A stretch of 21,910 nt of DNA from CAZUNO01 sp964621445 [NCBI: Candidatus Hadarchaeota archaeon] (GTDB lineage: Archaea; CAYQAE01; CAYVLA01): the NCBI GenBank assembly GCA_964621445.1, contig CAZUNO010000006.1, positions 1-21,910 of the forward strand. Reading direction: 5' to 3'. Position 1 is the first letter of the stretch; every line of letters begins with the position of its first letter. Shown one piece after another: positions 1 through 7,997 of the stretch. The position numbers and the translations under genes are program-made. Under the pieces are notes generated by a model. The model was given only the letters and a program-made list of their open reading frames with translations, had not been told where the DNA came from and searched no databases.

Positions 1-1
1 G

Positions 2-265
2 GCCGGTGTTGCTTTCGTGAAAGGCCTGCTGGAGCTTGCACGTGAAGACCTGGCCTGGGCCCGGTCCCAGGGCATTGAGGTGGAGTCCGATGAAAGAAAG
101 CTGGTTATGGCTGGAAAGGTGGTAGAGGCCGGAAAATATGTTCAGGCAGAGAGGTACTGTCAACAGGTGATGGAACATATCGCCGAGTTGCCTATCCAAT
201 CCCTACTCTCATTGTTAATTCCTTTTTACCTCCTATTCAGGAAAAAAGGAACTTCTGATAGGTAA
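2..265 (+). CDS. C-terminal end of a membrane-anchored protein (5' end outside window)
   Basis: The frame is open from the first bases of the window and ends at TAA 263-265, so this is the last ~87 residues of a longer protein. A GTG at 17 exists, but there is no reason to start there. What is visible is a charged helical hairpin (about residues 25-60 of the fragment, with the pattern GKVVEAGKYVQAERYCQQV), then a hydrophobic segment (SLLSLLIPFYLLF) and a short basic tail (RKKGTSDR). This is the architecture of an extracellular domain with a C-terminal anchor. It converges on copy A of the anchored family, with 17 bases between the two stops. The hairpin-anchor-basic-tail order resembles the C-termini of the three paralogs described below, but I see no convincing residue-level match. 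Function unknown. Confidence 0.65.
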   Translation, partial: AGVAFVKGLLELAREDLAWARSQGIEVESDERKLVMAGKVVEAGKYVQAERYCQQVMEHIAELPIQSLLSLLIPFYLLFRKKGTSDR

Positions 266-282
266 TTTGCCAGGGGCTGGGG

Positions 283-1572
283 CTAGTATTGCCATCTGGT
301 GGTCTCGACCTGCTTGTATAGTCTTCTCCTCACCATCAGGGTCCACAGAACGAAACCCGATAACAGCAGAATAGATGTAGTAACCAGCCAGTCAACGATA
401 TAGACCCAAAAAAGCGCGGTGTCCTTCAGTTCGGCGGCGCTGTCCTGGAGAAGCTTGAGTTCCTGCAATGCCTGGACCATTTCATCATGCGACGGTTCGA
501 AATCCATATCAAGATATAGATCCGCCGCCCCCGCCCTTATACCCTCGATCCGGCGAAGTTCCTGGTATTGGCTAGTTGGATCGGCCCCGAACTTCTCCGA
601 GAAATCAAGAAGGCTGATGAGGATGTTCTTCTGCAGGTTGAAGTCATACATGAGGCTCCTGAGTTCATGTATCTTGAACGCATCCTCGGGCAGCTTACGC
701 CCCACGCTGAACCAGATCACATTGGCCAAGATGTCCATGGAATAGGGGTTGGTGCGATAGCTGCCCCCTGGAGACCAGAAGTCGTTTCCCACCATGTCCC
801 TAAAGGTGAAGGTGATGGACCTATTCCACTTCCAGTAGAATACGTGGGCGATCTTGCCCGGCACGGGATGGCCCAGCCCCACGTTGTTCTCCGTGTATGA
901 GAGTATGACGGACCCCGGCTTGGGAACGGTGTTCATCCCGTGGTAGTTCTGGAAGATCGGCTCGATCTTCTCCTTGTAGGCCTTCATTATGTTGGGCAGT
1001 CCCCGTTCATCTCGAATCGTTAAAGGACCAGGCTCACCCATCTTGTTCTCGATATCATCCACGACCGCGGCGACATCGTTGGGGAAGGCGTCGGAGAGCA
1101 TGCTGTCCCTCCATGGGATGTGGTAGACCGCGTGCATGCTCATTATGCTCCTTGTGTTCACCCCGCCCTTCTCATGTTGGGTGAGGGCATCATAGAGCCA
1201 TCTCTGCTGTTTGGGGCTGACGTAGGCCAGGTCAACCTGGGCCATGAAGAAGTGATCGTACTGGAGCAGGTCCTGGTAGTTCCGGGGAAAGTAGATGCGC
1301 ATGTATCTTTTTAGATCCGAGCCGGACACGGTTCCCGCGGTTCTGGTCGGTATGATGAGCGGATCGGTGGATGGCTCGGTCGTGAACCACTGGGCGAGGA
1401 TGGGGGTTGAGGACGATTTACCTGTCCCGATCACCTTGATCTTTCTCGGTCCGTCCTCTCCCAGAGAGATTGATGGAGCTATTAGTAGAATCAGCAGCAG
1501 AATTATCAGGGTCTTTAACCTCGCTGACTTACTGCATCTAGGGGTACAACGTTTCAGTATCCTAAATATCAA
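283..1572 (-). CDS. Membrane-anchored protein of an unnamed family, copy A
   Basis: 429 residues. There is a basic N-terminus, a signal-peptide-like hydrophobic stretch at about 20-38, a large extracellular region, one membrane helix at about 387-412 and a short basic cytoplasmic tail. Residues 45-130 read like a class I glutamine-amidotransferase-like (ThuA/DUF1355-type) alpha/beta fold: YDHFFMAQVDLAYVSPKQQRW resembles the strand-loop-helix 'YD-hydrophobic-SPxQxxxL' seen there. That fold call is inference. Motifs shared with copies B and C are RYMRIYFPR (89-97), SDAFPND (160-166), FGAD (328-331), ELKDTALFWVY (381-391) and LWTLMVRRRLY (409-419). The start is TTG. No ATG is available before the signal sequence, and a TATA-like element at 1593-1603 lies 26 bases upstream. 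It is divergent from the beta-solenoid gene. Function unknown. Confidence 0.9.
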   Translation of the reverse strand: MIFRILKRCTPRCSKSARLKTLIILLLILLIAPSISLGEDGPRKIKVIGTGKSSSTPILAQWFTTEPSTDPLIIPTRTAGTVSGSDLKRYMRIYFPRNYQDLLQYDHFFMAQVDLAYVSPKQQRWLYDALTQHEKGGVNTRSIMSMHAVYHIPWRDSMLSDAFPNDVAAVVDDIENKMGEPGPLTIRDERGLPNIMKAYKEKIEPIFQNYHGMNTVPKPGSVILSYTENNVGLGHPVPGKIAHVFYWKWNRSITFTFRDMVGNDFWSPGGSYRTNPYSMDILANVIWFSVGRKLPEDAFKIHELRSLMYDFNLQKNILISLLDFSEKFGADPTSQYQELRRIEGIRAGAADLYLDMDFEPSHDEMVQALQELKLLQDSAAELKDTALFWVYIVDWLVTTSILLLSGFVLWTLMVRRRLYKQVETTRWQY

Positions 1573-1592
1573 GAAAATCGACGGAATCAGGG

Positions 1593-1603
1593 TTTAAGCT
1601 ATA
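1593..1603 (-). promoter_or_regulatory. TATA-like box of copy A
   Basis: On the minus strand this reads TATAGCTTAAA. Its centre is 26 bases from the TTG at 1572, which predicts a transcript starting essentially at the start codon. Confidence 0.45.
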
Positions 1604-1697
1604 CCTAATTTATCTTGCACTTTCTGCGCCACAGCGAAATGATGGGCTAATAAGAAATTTGCCCTGGTCCCTTGATACTGCAGTATGTGAATGGCGA

Positions 1698-1707
1698 TTT
1701 ATTTTTA
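1698..1707 (+). promoter_or_regulatory. TATA-like box of the beta-solenoid gene
   Basis: TTTATTTTTA is centred about 31 bases before the ATG at 1734. It favours that ATG over the upstream in-frame ATG at 1659, which would lie upstream of the promoter. Confidence 0.5.
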
Positions 1708-1733
1708 AGAAATTAGATAGGCAACCGGTGGTA

Positions 1734-3611
1734 ATGAATTTCTGGTATTTTCCTTCGGCTATCATCCTCTTAATATTCCTGATTTCAGCCCAGGGCATGG
1801 CCCTGGAGTTGCCGGTCTCGGGGGACATGTTGGTTCTGACCGAGAGCATGAACTTGACCATTGAATCGGGTGAGGTGGCCACCATGAATGGTACCCTGGT
1901 GGTAAATGGAACCCCGGGAGGAGAGCTGGTTCTTCGCGTGATTAACAGGGGTAACTTGACTATTGATGGAGGTTACTTCCTGTGCCAAAACGGGAATATA
2001 TCGATCCAGAACCATGGCCTGATCGAGGGTTTCGGGGCCAATCTTAGCTCCCGGATAGGAGGCAATGTTTCCCTCATTAACCAAGGAGAGATCGAGAACT
2101 TAATTCTTAACCTATCAAGTTTTGACGGTGGATTTACCGGATTCGTGAACCGGGGAAGGTTCTTTTCCAACATCTCGACAATCGCAAAAACGGACTTTGA
2201 ACTCGCTATCAATAACAGAGGTGGAGCAATATTCATGGAGAACTGGGGGGAATTTAGGCCGCTTTCAACCAACATCGATACCGCTTCCGATGGAAATTCT
2301 GAATTCGTGAACAGGGGAAATGCTACTCTTGGCAACCTGAATTTGCACACCGCTACTTCGGGAAATCTCAGGATCCTGAACAGTGCTCAGGCCTACGTGA
2401 ATAACATACAGGCATATACCACGCGTTTGGGGAGGTTGGTTATCGTGAATCATGGGAACCTGACCGTGAATAACGGGAACCTCCAGACCTACGATGCCCA
2501 TGCACTGGTCGAGAACCATCTGGATTTATTCGTGAATAATCTGTTCGTTAAATCCCAGACCGATGATGGGTCACAAGAGCCTGGAACTCTGCTGAGAGAC
2601 TATGGAGAGGCGTTTATAAACAACATATCCATTGTATCCAACGGCGCGAAAGGCAATAGCACCCTGCATTGTGTTGGTAACACCAGAGTAAATAACTGCA
2701 ATATTGATGCCAATTACGGGGGTCTAATCGCCATTTCCTTGGGGGAGGGCTGGAACCTCAGCCTTGGAAATGCGAATTTTGATGCCAGTGGCTCTTCTCA
2801 TGGCAAGCAGTCCACCATCCGGATGCTGGAACACGGGGATATCTATTTGGGTAACCTGAATGTGAAGAATAATCGTGGTTGGATAGACTTTATTCATAAC
2901 GGCACCGGTTACATCGGAAACCAGAAAATCATCACCAGTGGAAGCGGGGCCCTGACCTCCGTGGTTTATGGCGGGAACTACTCATCCAATAATCTCCATG
3001 CACAGACCATGGGAGGCAATTTGCATTGTCATATGGCAAATGGAGACTTCAACAATTTCGGGTTCGAGGATGTAAACGATTACACCAGGATTTGGACCGA
3101 CGGGCCGGAAATTAACAACCTAATGGTGGTGGCTAGGGGAGGGGATGGCCAAATCGATATGAGCTTCTCGGGCTTTACCCACCTAAATTCCTTTAGTATC
3201 AGGGCTTTAATGGGAGCCTCGGTGAATTACACCGCGGAAAACACAAGTATTGATGAGATGTCAGTTGAGGCCTCGGGCACGGACAAGGGATCTGAAGCCA
3301 GTATTGGCATGTTCAATGACCAGGGCGTGGTAATTGAAGAGGTGGATGTGGTGGGCTTCGAGAATTCGGAGTTCAGGAATCTGACCATGCCCAATGGGAC
3401 TCAAAACTTGACATTCCTGTTCCCGGAGGGCGGCATTAACCTGGTGAGTACCAATTCAAGCATCCAGATAGAACAGTCCTTGGCCGTCCCCCTGCTTGTT
3501 CTACTCCTGCTGCTTGGTTATGGGGTTCTTCGGGAAAGGCATTCCAGGTCTGGTCCGCTTCAAGTGATACATGTTGGGAGAGATGGCGCTCAATATCCTC
3601 AGCAGTATTAA
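1734..3611 (+). CDS. Secreted, sequon-rich beta-solenoid-like surface protein with C-terminal anchor
   Basis: About 625 residues. The signal peptide is MNFWYFPSAIILLIFLISA, and the mature protein starts near ALELPVSG. The bulk is an irregular repeat of short turns built on 'VNRGN-T-NN', 'INNRG', 'VNHGNLT' and 'LVENHLDLFVNN', as in parallel beta-helix or adhesin-like proteins. I count about 21 N-x-S/T sequons, spread along the whole ectodomain. A hydrophobic helix (LAVPLLVLLLLLGYGVL) and a basic tail close the protein. The start at 1734 is chosen because it directly precedes the signal peptide and sits at the correct distance from the TATA-like box. The gene is divergent from copy A. It overlaps the convergent propeller gene by four bases (TTAA, 3608-3611). 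A cell-surface adhesin, S-layer-associated or glycan-binding role is possible, but no catalytic motif is seen. Confidence 0.88.
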   Translation: MNFWYFPSAIILLIFLISAQGMALELPVSGDMLVLTESMNLTIESGEVATMNGTLVVNGTPGGELVLRVINRGNLTIDGGYFLCQNGNISIQNHGLIEGFGANLSSRIGGNVSLINQGEIENLILNLSSFDGGFTGFVNRGRFFSNISTIAKTDFELAINNRGGAIFMENWGEFRPLSTNIDTASDGNSEFVNRGNATLGNLNLHTATSGNLRILNSAQAYVNNIQAYTTRLGRLVIVNHGNLTVNNGNLQTYDAHALVENHLDLFVNNLFVKSQTDDGSQEPGTLLRDYGEAFINNISIVSNGAKGNSTLHCVGNTRVNNCNIDANYGGLIAISLGEGWNLSLGNANFDASGSSHGKQSTIRMLEHGDIYLGNLNVKNNRGWIDFIHNGTGYIGNQKIITSGSGALTSVVYGGNYSSNNLHAQTMGGNLHCHMANGDFNNFGFEDVNDYTRIWTDGPEINNLMVVARGGDGQIDMSFSGFTHLNSFSIRALMGASVNYTAENTSIDEMSVEASGTDKGSEASIGMFNDQGVVIEEVDVVGFENSEFRNLTMPNGTQNLTFLFPEGGINLVSTNSSIQIEQSLAVPLLVLLLLLGYGVLRERHSRSGPLQVIHVGRDGAQYPQQY

Positions 3612-4981
3612 CCATAGAAGAATTGTGCCGTGGCCCGACAATCCTGGCTGGGGGTTATCCTGACCCAGTGGGCGGAGAACCCGTCCGGGAACTCGTGGTG
3701 ATGATAGTCATCTACCGTGATCCGGTCATACTCCTTCCAGGTCCCGTTTCCCAGGAAGTCAACCTCGATCTTGAATTCCACGGGATTCGGAGAGTCATGG
3801 CTCAGATGGACCACTTTCTTATCGAATCCGGTCATGAGGAAGGGGTCCGAGGTCTCCCCTGCCTTGACCTCCGTCTGCCACCATGGCCCTCCCCACCCGG
3901 ATGGCTTCCCCTTCTGCCAGAGATCATCGATGGAGCCAAACCACAGCCCGGACTGCGGCTGGCCCTCATCGTGGTCGATCTGGTCGCCGGCCAGTACCAG
4001 AAGGCCCCTCCAGTAGCAGAAATCGGGGATGATCCTCAGGTGTGCGCAGATTGGCCGGATTCCCCACAGATGGCCTTGGTAGTTGAAGGGCGGAAACTCG
4101 TACATCATTCCCTGAATGTCCATCAGGAACCGCTCGGTCTGGGCGTGGCGGATACGCATCCATTCCGTGTTCCAGGTGTGGTCGAAGCATTGGCTGGCCT
4201 TGGGCAGGAGGTATCTTGACCACGCTCCCCCCGAGAACACGCGCAGAATGGCAGAGGACCTGGACCACCCGGTGGCATACAGGTTTGGTCCACCGTACCG
4301 TGGACTCCCGCCTCCGCCGGCTCCCACGAATGGATTTCTCTCGATGATCTCCCAATCCTGCCCATCGAACTGGGCCAGACGCCCGGCGCTTCTGGTCCCC
4401 AGGAACTCTGGTTCCTCGTACACGTTATTGGTGACGATCAGCCTGTCGCCGGCACAGAACCCGTCCTTGAAGTGTGGAGGGCAATCCCCGGGTATTCCAA
4501 GTTCGTGCACCAGGTCATAAAGCTTCCTGGCCTGTAGGCTTTCAACGTCGACCTCGTAAAGAAGCCCTTCCATGGTCAGGAAGTACACCTTGTCCTCCGG
4601 GGAATCGAGATGGGTGATGGTGGCCGCCAGCCTATGGTCCTTTAGTTCCTCTATTGTTCTCACCGTGCCCTGGGAATCGATGGCGTGGGGCCCTATAAAC
4701 GCCTGGTCGGATGGCCAGTGGACCAGGCGGTTGGCAAAGGTGCCGGTCACTGAGTGGGGATGTTTCATGAGCTCCATGTCCTCGTCAAGTTCGTACAGGC
4801 CCAGCCCCCGACCCTTTATGTGGGATACGTAACCCACCATCCACAGCCTATCTGCCCATGGGATGAGCGCGCCGATTCCGGCCTCACTCCGGCTCCCGGT
4901 GCCCGGAGCCATGATAGATACTCTTGGAAATACTCCACCTACGTGGAGATCGTTCGTTCCCCTCTCCTTATCATCTGGCAT
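3608..4981 (-). CDS. Cytosolic beta-propeller-like protein of unknown function
   Basis: 457 residues from ATG 4981; an in-frame TTG at 5005 would add eight. I prefer the ATG because a TATA-like ATTCATATTGG is centred 26 bases upstream of it. There is no signal peptide or membrane helix. The sequence is rich in Trp, Gly and Asp and has recurring blade-like segments (for example DRLWMVGYVSHIKGRGLGLYEL, KVYFLTMEGLLYEVD, GDRLIVTNNVYEEPE, GRLAQFDGQDWEIIER, RGLLVLAGDQIDHDEGQ). The C-terminal ~80 residues look like a separate beta-sandwich (VEFKIEVDFLGNGTWKEYD through HWVRITPS). Proteins of this look occur beside FAD oxidoreductases and sulfatases in sugar-degrading bacteria, which is recollection rather than a search. 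It is the last gene of a minus-strand set, 54 bases from the aminotransferase stop. Confidence 0.85.
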   Translation of the reverse strand: MPDDKERGTNDLHVGGVFPRVSIMAPGTGSRSEAGIGALIPWADRLWMVGYVSHIKGRGLGLYELDEDMELMKHPHSVTGTFANRLVHWPSDQAFIGPHAIDSQGTVRTIEELKDHRLAATITHLDSPEDKVYFLTMEGLLYEVDVESLQARKLYDLVHELGIPGDCPPHFKDGFCAGDRLIVTNNVYEEPEFLGTRSAGRLAQFDGQDWEIIERNPFVGAGGGGSPRYGGPNLYATGWSRSSAILRVFSGGAWSRYLLPKASQCFDHTWNTEWMRIRHAQTERFLMDIQGMMYEFPPFNYQGHLWGIRPICAHLRIIPDFCYWRGLLVLAGDQIDHDEGQPQSGLWFGSIDDLWQKGKPSGWGGPWWQTEVKAGETSDPFLMTGFDKKVVHLSHDSPNPVEFKIEVDFLGNGTWKEYDRITVDDYHHHEFPDGFSAHWVRITPSQDCRATAQFFYG

Positions 4982-5001
4982 GTTCAGGGTGATTTCCTTG
5001 A

Positions 5002-5013
5002 CCAATATGAATT
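5002..5013 (-). promoter_or_regulatory. TATA-like box of the propeller gene
   Basis: The minus strand reads AATTCATATTGG, centred 26 bases from ATG 4981. It suggests the propeller gene can be transcribed on its own, without a leader. Confidence 0.35.
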
Positions 5014-5035
5014 CTTCGGCTCGGGATGGAATACT

Positions 5036-6421
5036 TTAGGAGGACAGCTTGCTACGGGTGCTCTCCAGGGCCTCCAGGAAGATCTCCAGCCCCCTGTCAG
5101 CCATTTCCCTGGTTAAAACCAGCGGGGGTAGGAACCTTACCACGTTTCTGTAGTGGCCCCCAAGCTCCACCAGCAGGCCTCTCCTGTATGACTCGAGTCG
5201 CACCTCTCTGGCCATCTCCGGCCATGGCTTCCTGGTATCTGGATCGGCAACAAACTCTATCCCTATCATGAGGCCCCTTCCCCTGATATCGCCCATGCAC
5301 GGGAACCCGTCCCCATTCCTGTTCAGGAATTTCCTCATGTGATTGCCAAGTTCCCCCGCGTGCTTGGGGAGCCGGTTATTCATCGTGAATTCAAGGGCGG
5401 CAACCCCGGCTGCCATTCCCGTTAGGTGGCCCCTGAAGGTCCCGAGATGATCTCCCGGCTCCCATCTGTCCACGTCCCTGTGATATATTATGGCCGATAA
5501 TGGAAGACCGCCGCCCAGCCCCTTGGAGATGGTCATTATATCGGGCTCAACCTCGAAGTGCTCACATGACCACATGGCTCCCGTGCGGCCCATGCCCGCC
5601 TGTATCTCGTCCACCACCAGCGGGATCTCCTGCTCCCGGGTAATGGACCCTATTCTCTCCACGAATTCCGGAGGGGGGACTATCGATCCCCCTTCACCCT
5701 GGATGGGCTCTACTATCACCGCCGCGGGATCGCTAATACCCGAGTGGGGGTCGCGGAGGGCCTCCTCCAGATAGGAAGCGCATCCAGTTCCACACCCTGG
5801 GTATTCAAGCCCTAGGGGGCATCGATAGCAGTAGGAATATGGCATGAAGTGCACATCGGGTAGCATGGGAAGGTATTTCTTCTTGAGAGCTCGGTCCGAG
5901 GTAAGGCTGAGGGCGCCGGCCGTCATTCCGTGATAACCCCCGGCGAAGGAGATAATGGAGGTCCCTTGGCTATTCAGCTTGGCCAGCTTGATGGCCGATT
6001 CAACGGCATCGGACCCGGTAGGACCACCGAATAGGGTCCTGCTCCACCCTCTCATTGATTCGGGCGCAATCCCATCTAGTATCTCCACCAGCTTGATTCT
6101 CAGCGGGTGGGGAAAATCAAGGGAGTGGGTCAGCTGACATGTCTGGTCCCTCACCGCCTCCATGACCTGGGGATTGCAGTGGCCGACATTGAGCACCCCG
6201 GCACCACCGAAAAAGTCCAGGAAGAGGTTGCCGTCCGCGTCCTTGAGGGTTGCTCCTCGACCGGCCACAAAGGCGGCGGGGATGCCTCTGGGGTAACAGA
6301 CCGCGTTTCCCTCCAGTTCCTCCTGTCTGTGCAGGAGTTCTCTTGATCTGGGGCCTGGCAGGCTGCCCTTTACCCTTGGGGCCTGGGGATAGCTCAATTC
6401 ATGGAAAGACCGCTGACTCAT
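5036..6421 (-). CDS. Class III PLP-dependent aminotransferase
   Basis: 461 residues, usual length for the ornithine/4-aminobutyrate/diaminobutyrate aminotransferase superfamily (fold type I). Visible hallmarks are GPTGSDAVESA (133-143) for phosphate binding, GGYHG (161-165) whose aromatic residue stacks on PLP, VVDEIQAGMGRTG (269-281) with the pyridine-nitrogen Asp 271, and TISKGLGGGLPLSA (297-310) with the Schiff-base lysine at 300. Substrate is not readable from the sequence: a 4-aminobutyrate, ornithine, diaminobutyrate or amino-sugar-like ketone are all open. An odd feature is a four-cysteine patch, YCYRCPLGLEYPGCGTGC (197-214). A TATA-like box lies ~29 bases before the ATG. The gene is downstream of the FAD oxidoreductase and upstream of the propeller gene on the same strand, which suggests a shared pathway. 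Confidence 0.93.
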   Translation of the reverse strand: MSQRSFHELSYPQAPRVKGSLPGPRSRELLHRQEELEGNAVCYPRGIPAAFVAGRGATLKDADGNLFLDFFGGAGVLNVGHCNPQVMEAVRDQTCQLTHSLDFPHPLRIKLVEILDGIAPESMRGWSRTLFGGPTGSDAVESAIKLAKLNSQGTSIISFAGGYHGMTAGALSLTSDRALKKKYLPMLPDVHFMPYSYCYRCPLGLEYPGCGTGCASYLEEALRDPHSGISDPAAVIVEPIQGEGGSIVPPPEFVERIGSITREQEIPLVVDEIQAGMGRTGAMWSCEHFEVEPDIMTISKGLGGGLPLSAIIYHRDVDRWEPGDHLGTFRGHLTGMAAGVAALEFTMNNRLPKHAGELGNHMRKFLNRNGDGFPCMGDIRGRGLMIGIEFVADPDTRKPWPEMAREVRLESYRRGLLVELGGHYRNVVRFLPPLVLTREMADRGLEIFLEALESTRSKLSS

Positions 6422-6446
6422 GGGCTGTGTGTGGGGGTGATACTCC

Positions 6447-6452
6447 TTATAT
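6447..6452 (-). promoter_or_regulatory. TATA-like box of the aminotransferase gene
   Basis: The minus strand reads CGATATAAGGAG around this site, about 29 bases before ATG 6421. The 77-base gap from the FAD oxidoreductase stop is long enough for a separate promoter. Confidence 0.45.
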
Positions 6453-6498
6453 CGGTTGGGTCATCTTTCCCTGATTTCCAAAAGCAGGAACCATGTGG

Positions 6499-7857
6499 CT
6501 AGATGATGACCGAGCCGTTACGGGCCATGGTATCCCTGAGCTCCTCCTGGTCCACATCTCCCACCGGCTTGTTGCTCTGTAGCGCAAGATAACATGCTGT
6601 TCCGGCGGCTTCACCGGTTTGATTGCAGTTGACCATGACCCTTACCGCGCCGAAGGCACCACGGTCCGCGTCCATGCATCGACCGCAGACCAGGAGGTTA
6701 ACCGCCTTTCGGGGTACTAGAGATGCATACGGTATCTGGTAAAAGGTGGCATGGTCCTCTTCGATTTCCTTCCATCTCCCGGTCTCCCTCTCACCATTGG
6801 GCCTAGCAAGGACCTCCCTGCCGTCGAGATACCGGAAGATGACCCCTGGCCGATCATTCAGGTGAATATCTACTCTGTAGCTCCCATTGGCTACGGCATC
6901 ATCGAATTGGACTCCTCCCAGTACCTCGTCCTGGGTCAGACGGTGCAGGCATCTTGCATGTCTGGTCTCCCTTATGCCGATTCTCGATGGTAGAGCGACC
7001 AGGGGACTCATCTGGTTCCTGGGTAGGTTTTCCTGGATTATGGAGCACAGTGCCCTTATCTGGCGGCGACCCTCCATCTCGGCTTTGGTGAGCTGGTCGG
7101 CATCGCTGCAGTCGGCACTGATTCTGGTGCCCGCGATCATCTTGCTCTCCCCGGGGCCGGGCACCGGCGCCCACCAGATAAAGCCCGAGGGGAGGTCGGT
7201 CTGGCATTCGGATTTTGCCATTAGTCTTCTTATGGAGACCCGTTCCCGGCCCGAAGGTATTTGCTCGGGGAGGTTGAGAATGGCACAGCTGGTAGCGGGC
7301 TGCATCTGGGGTCTCTTATAGCATTCCAGGCCAGCTTTGGCAACCAGGGCTGCATCCCCGGTGGCATCAATAAAGTATGAGGCTTCCAGTGCCCTTCTCC
7401 CCGTCTTGTCCTCTATTATGGCCGCCTCTATACCGTCCTTTTGGGTTATCGCGTTGACGAATCTCGAATGGAGAAAGGGACGGACGCCTTCCTGAACCAG
7501 TAGTTCGTCAAGTTCGATGGCCAATTCAGCTGAATTGAACACGTAATAGTCCGGGGCGTTCTCCGGATCTCTGTATATCAGGGCACCTCTTTTATCCAGC
7601 CGCTCTATGACCTCCAGGGTCAGCCCTCCTACGATCTCCATCTGGCCTTCGCTGTCCTTGAGGGAGTGCCAGACATTGGTCAGGCTGGCCGTTGCAGTTC
7701 CGCCGAAGAAACCCTGGTTCTCGATTATGGCGACCTTTGCCCCCAACCTGGCGGCCCTGATTGCGGCGAATACCCCCGTGCAACCACCGCCAATAACGCA
7801 GATGTCATATTGGTCCACGATGGGGATCTCTCTTGCCGGTTCGGATAGGTAACCCAT
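6499..7857 (-). CDS. FAD-dependent oxidoreductase, PF12831 (FAD_oxidored) type
   Basis: 452 residues from ATG 7857. The N-terminal Rossmann dinucleotide-binding motif is VIGGGCTGVFAAIRAARLGA, followed by a glycine-rich FFGGTATASLT segment. The middle has FIDATGDAALVAKAG, the second FAD contact typical of these flavoproteins. The C-terminal block VCGRCMDADRGAFGAVRV and NQTGEAAGTA matches the conserved end of the family. There is no signal peptide, so it is probably cytosolic. An upstream ATG at 7893 would add MNGPPKKFQRAS. I prefer 7857 because family members usually begin a few residues before the EPAR-IP-V--YD motif, and AGAGGG lies just upstream. Members are often found in sugar or sulfated-glycan degradation clusters in bacteria, but the substrate is unknown. 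First gene of the minus-strand set with the aminotransferase and propeller genes. Confidence 0.93.
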   Translation of the reverse strand: MGYLSEPAREIPIVDQYDICVIGGGCTGVFAAIRAARLGAKVAIIENQGFFGGTATASLTNVWHSLKDSEGQMEIVGGLTLEVIERLDKRGALIYRDPENAPDYYVFNSAELAIELDELLVQEGVRPFLHSRFVNAITQKDGIEAAIIEDKTGRRALEASYFIDATGDAALVAKAGLECYKRPQMQPATSCAILNLPEQIPSGRERVSIRRLMAKSECQTDLPSGFIWWAPVPGPGESKMIAGTRISADCSDADQLTKAEMEGRRQIRALCSIIQENLPRNQMSPLVALPSRIGIRETRHARCLHRLTQDEVLGGVQFDDAVANGSYRVDIHLNDRPGVIFRYLDGREVLARPNGERETGRWKEIEEDHATFYQIPYASLVPRKAVNLLVCGRCMDADRGAFGAVRVMVNCNQTGEAAGTACYLALQSNKPVGDVDQEELRDTMARNGSVII

Positions 7858-7887
7858 GCTGGCCCTCTGAAATTTTTTGGGCGGTCC

Positions 7888-7900
7888 ATTCATATTAATT
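7888..7900. promoter_or_regulatory. AT-rich element between divergent genes
   Basis: ATTCATATTAATT lies between the minus-strand FAD oxidoreductase and the plus-strand ABC_ATPase gene. It is nearly symmetrical and could serve as a TATA element in both directions. It is about 30-40 bases from ATG 7857 on one side and ATG 7932 on the other. Confidence 0.3.
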
Positions 7901-7997
7901 GATTCGAGATGGGCTGGCCTGGTCTTGAGTCATGTTCGCCTCCCTCTCGAAAGAGTTTTCTTGCCATTTTCCCGAATGTGAGGGTAAGTGTGAAAAA

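Noticed and set aside
1659-1733. 25-residue extension of the solenoid protein
   Set aside because: It would place charged residues before the signal peptide and start upstream of the promoter.
3623-4219. 198-residue plus-strand frame opposite the propeller gene
   Set aside because: It has no domain pattern and is the mirror of a well-formed minus-strand gene.
7932-7997. Extension of the ABC_ATPase protein containing CHFPECEGKC, a possible zinc knuckle
   Set aside because: The family normally starts near the GLLNRIDGKGYGAY block; without homologs carrying it, the extension is not convincing, though the frame is open.
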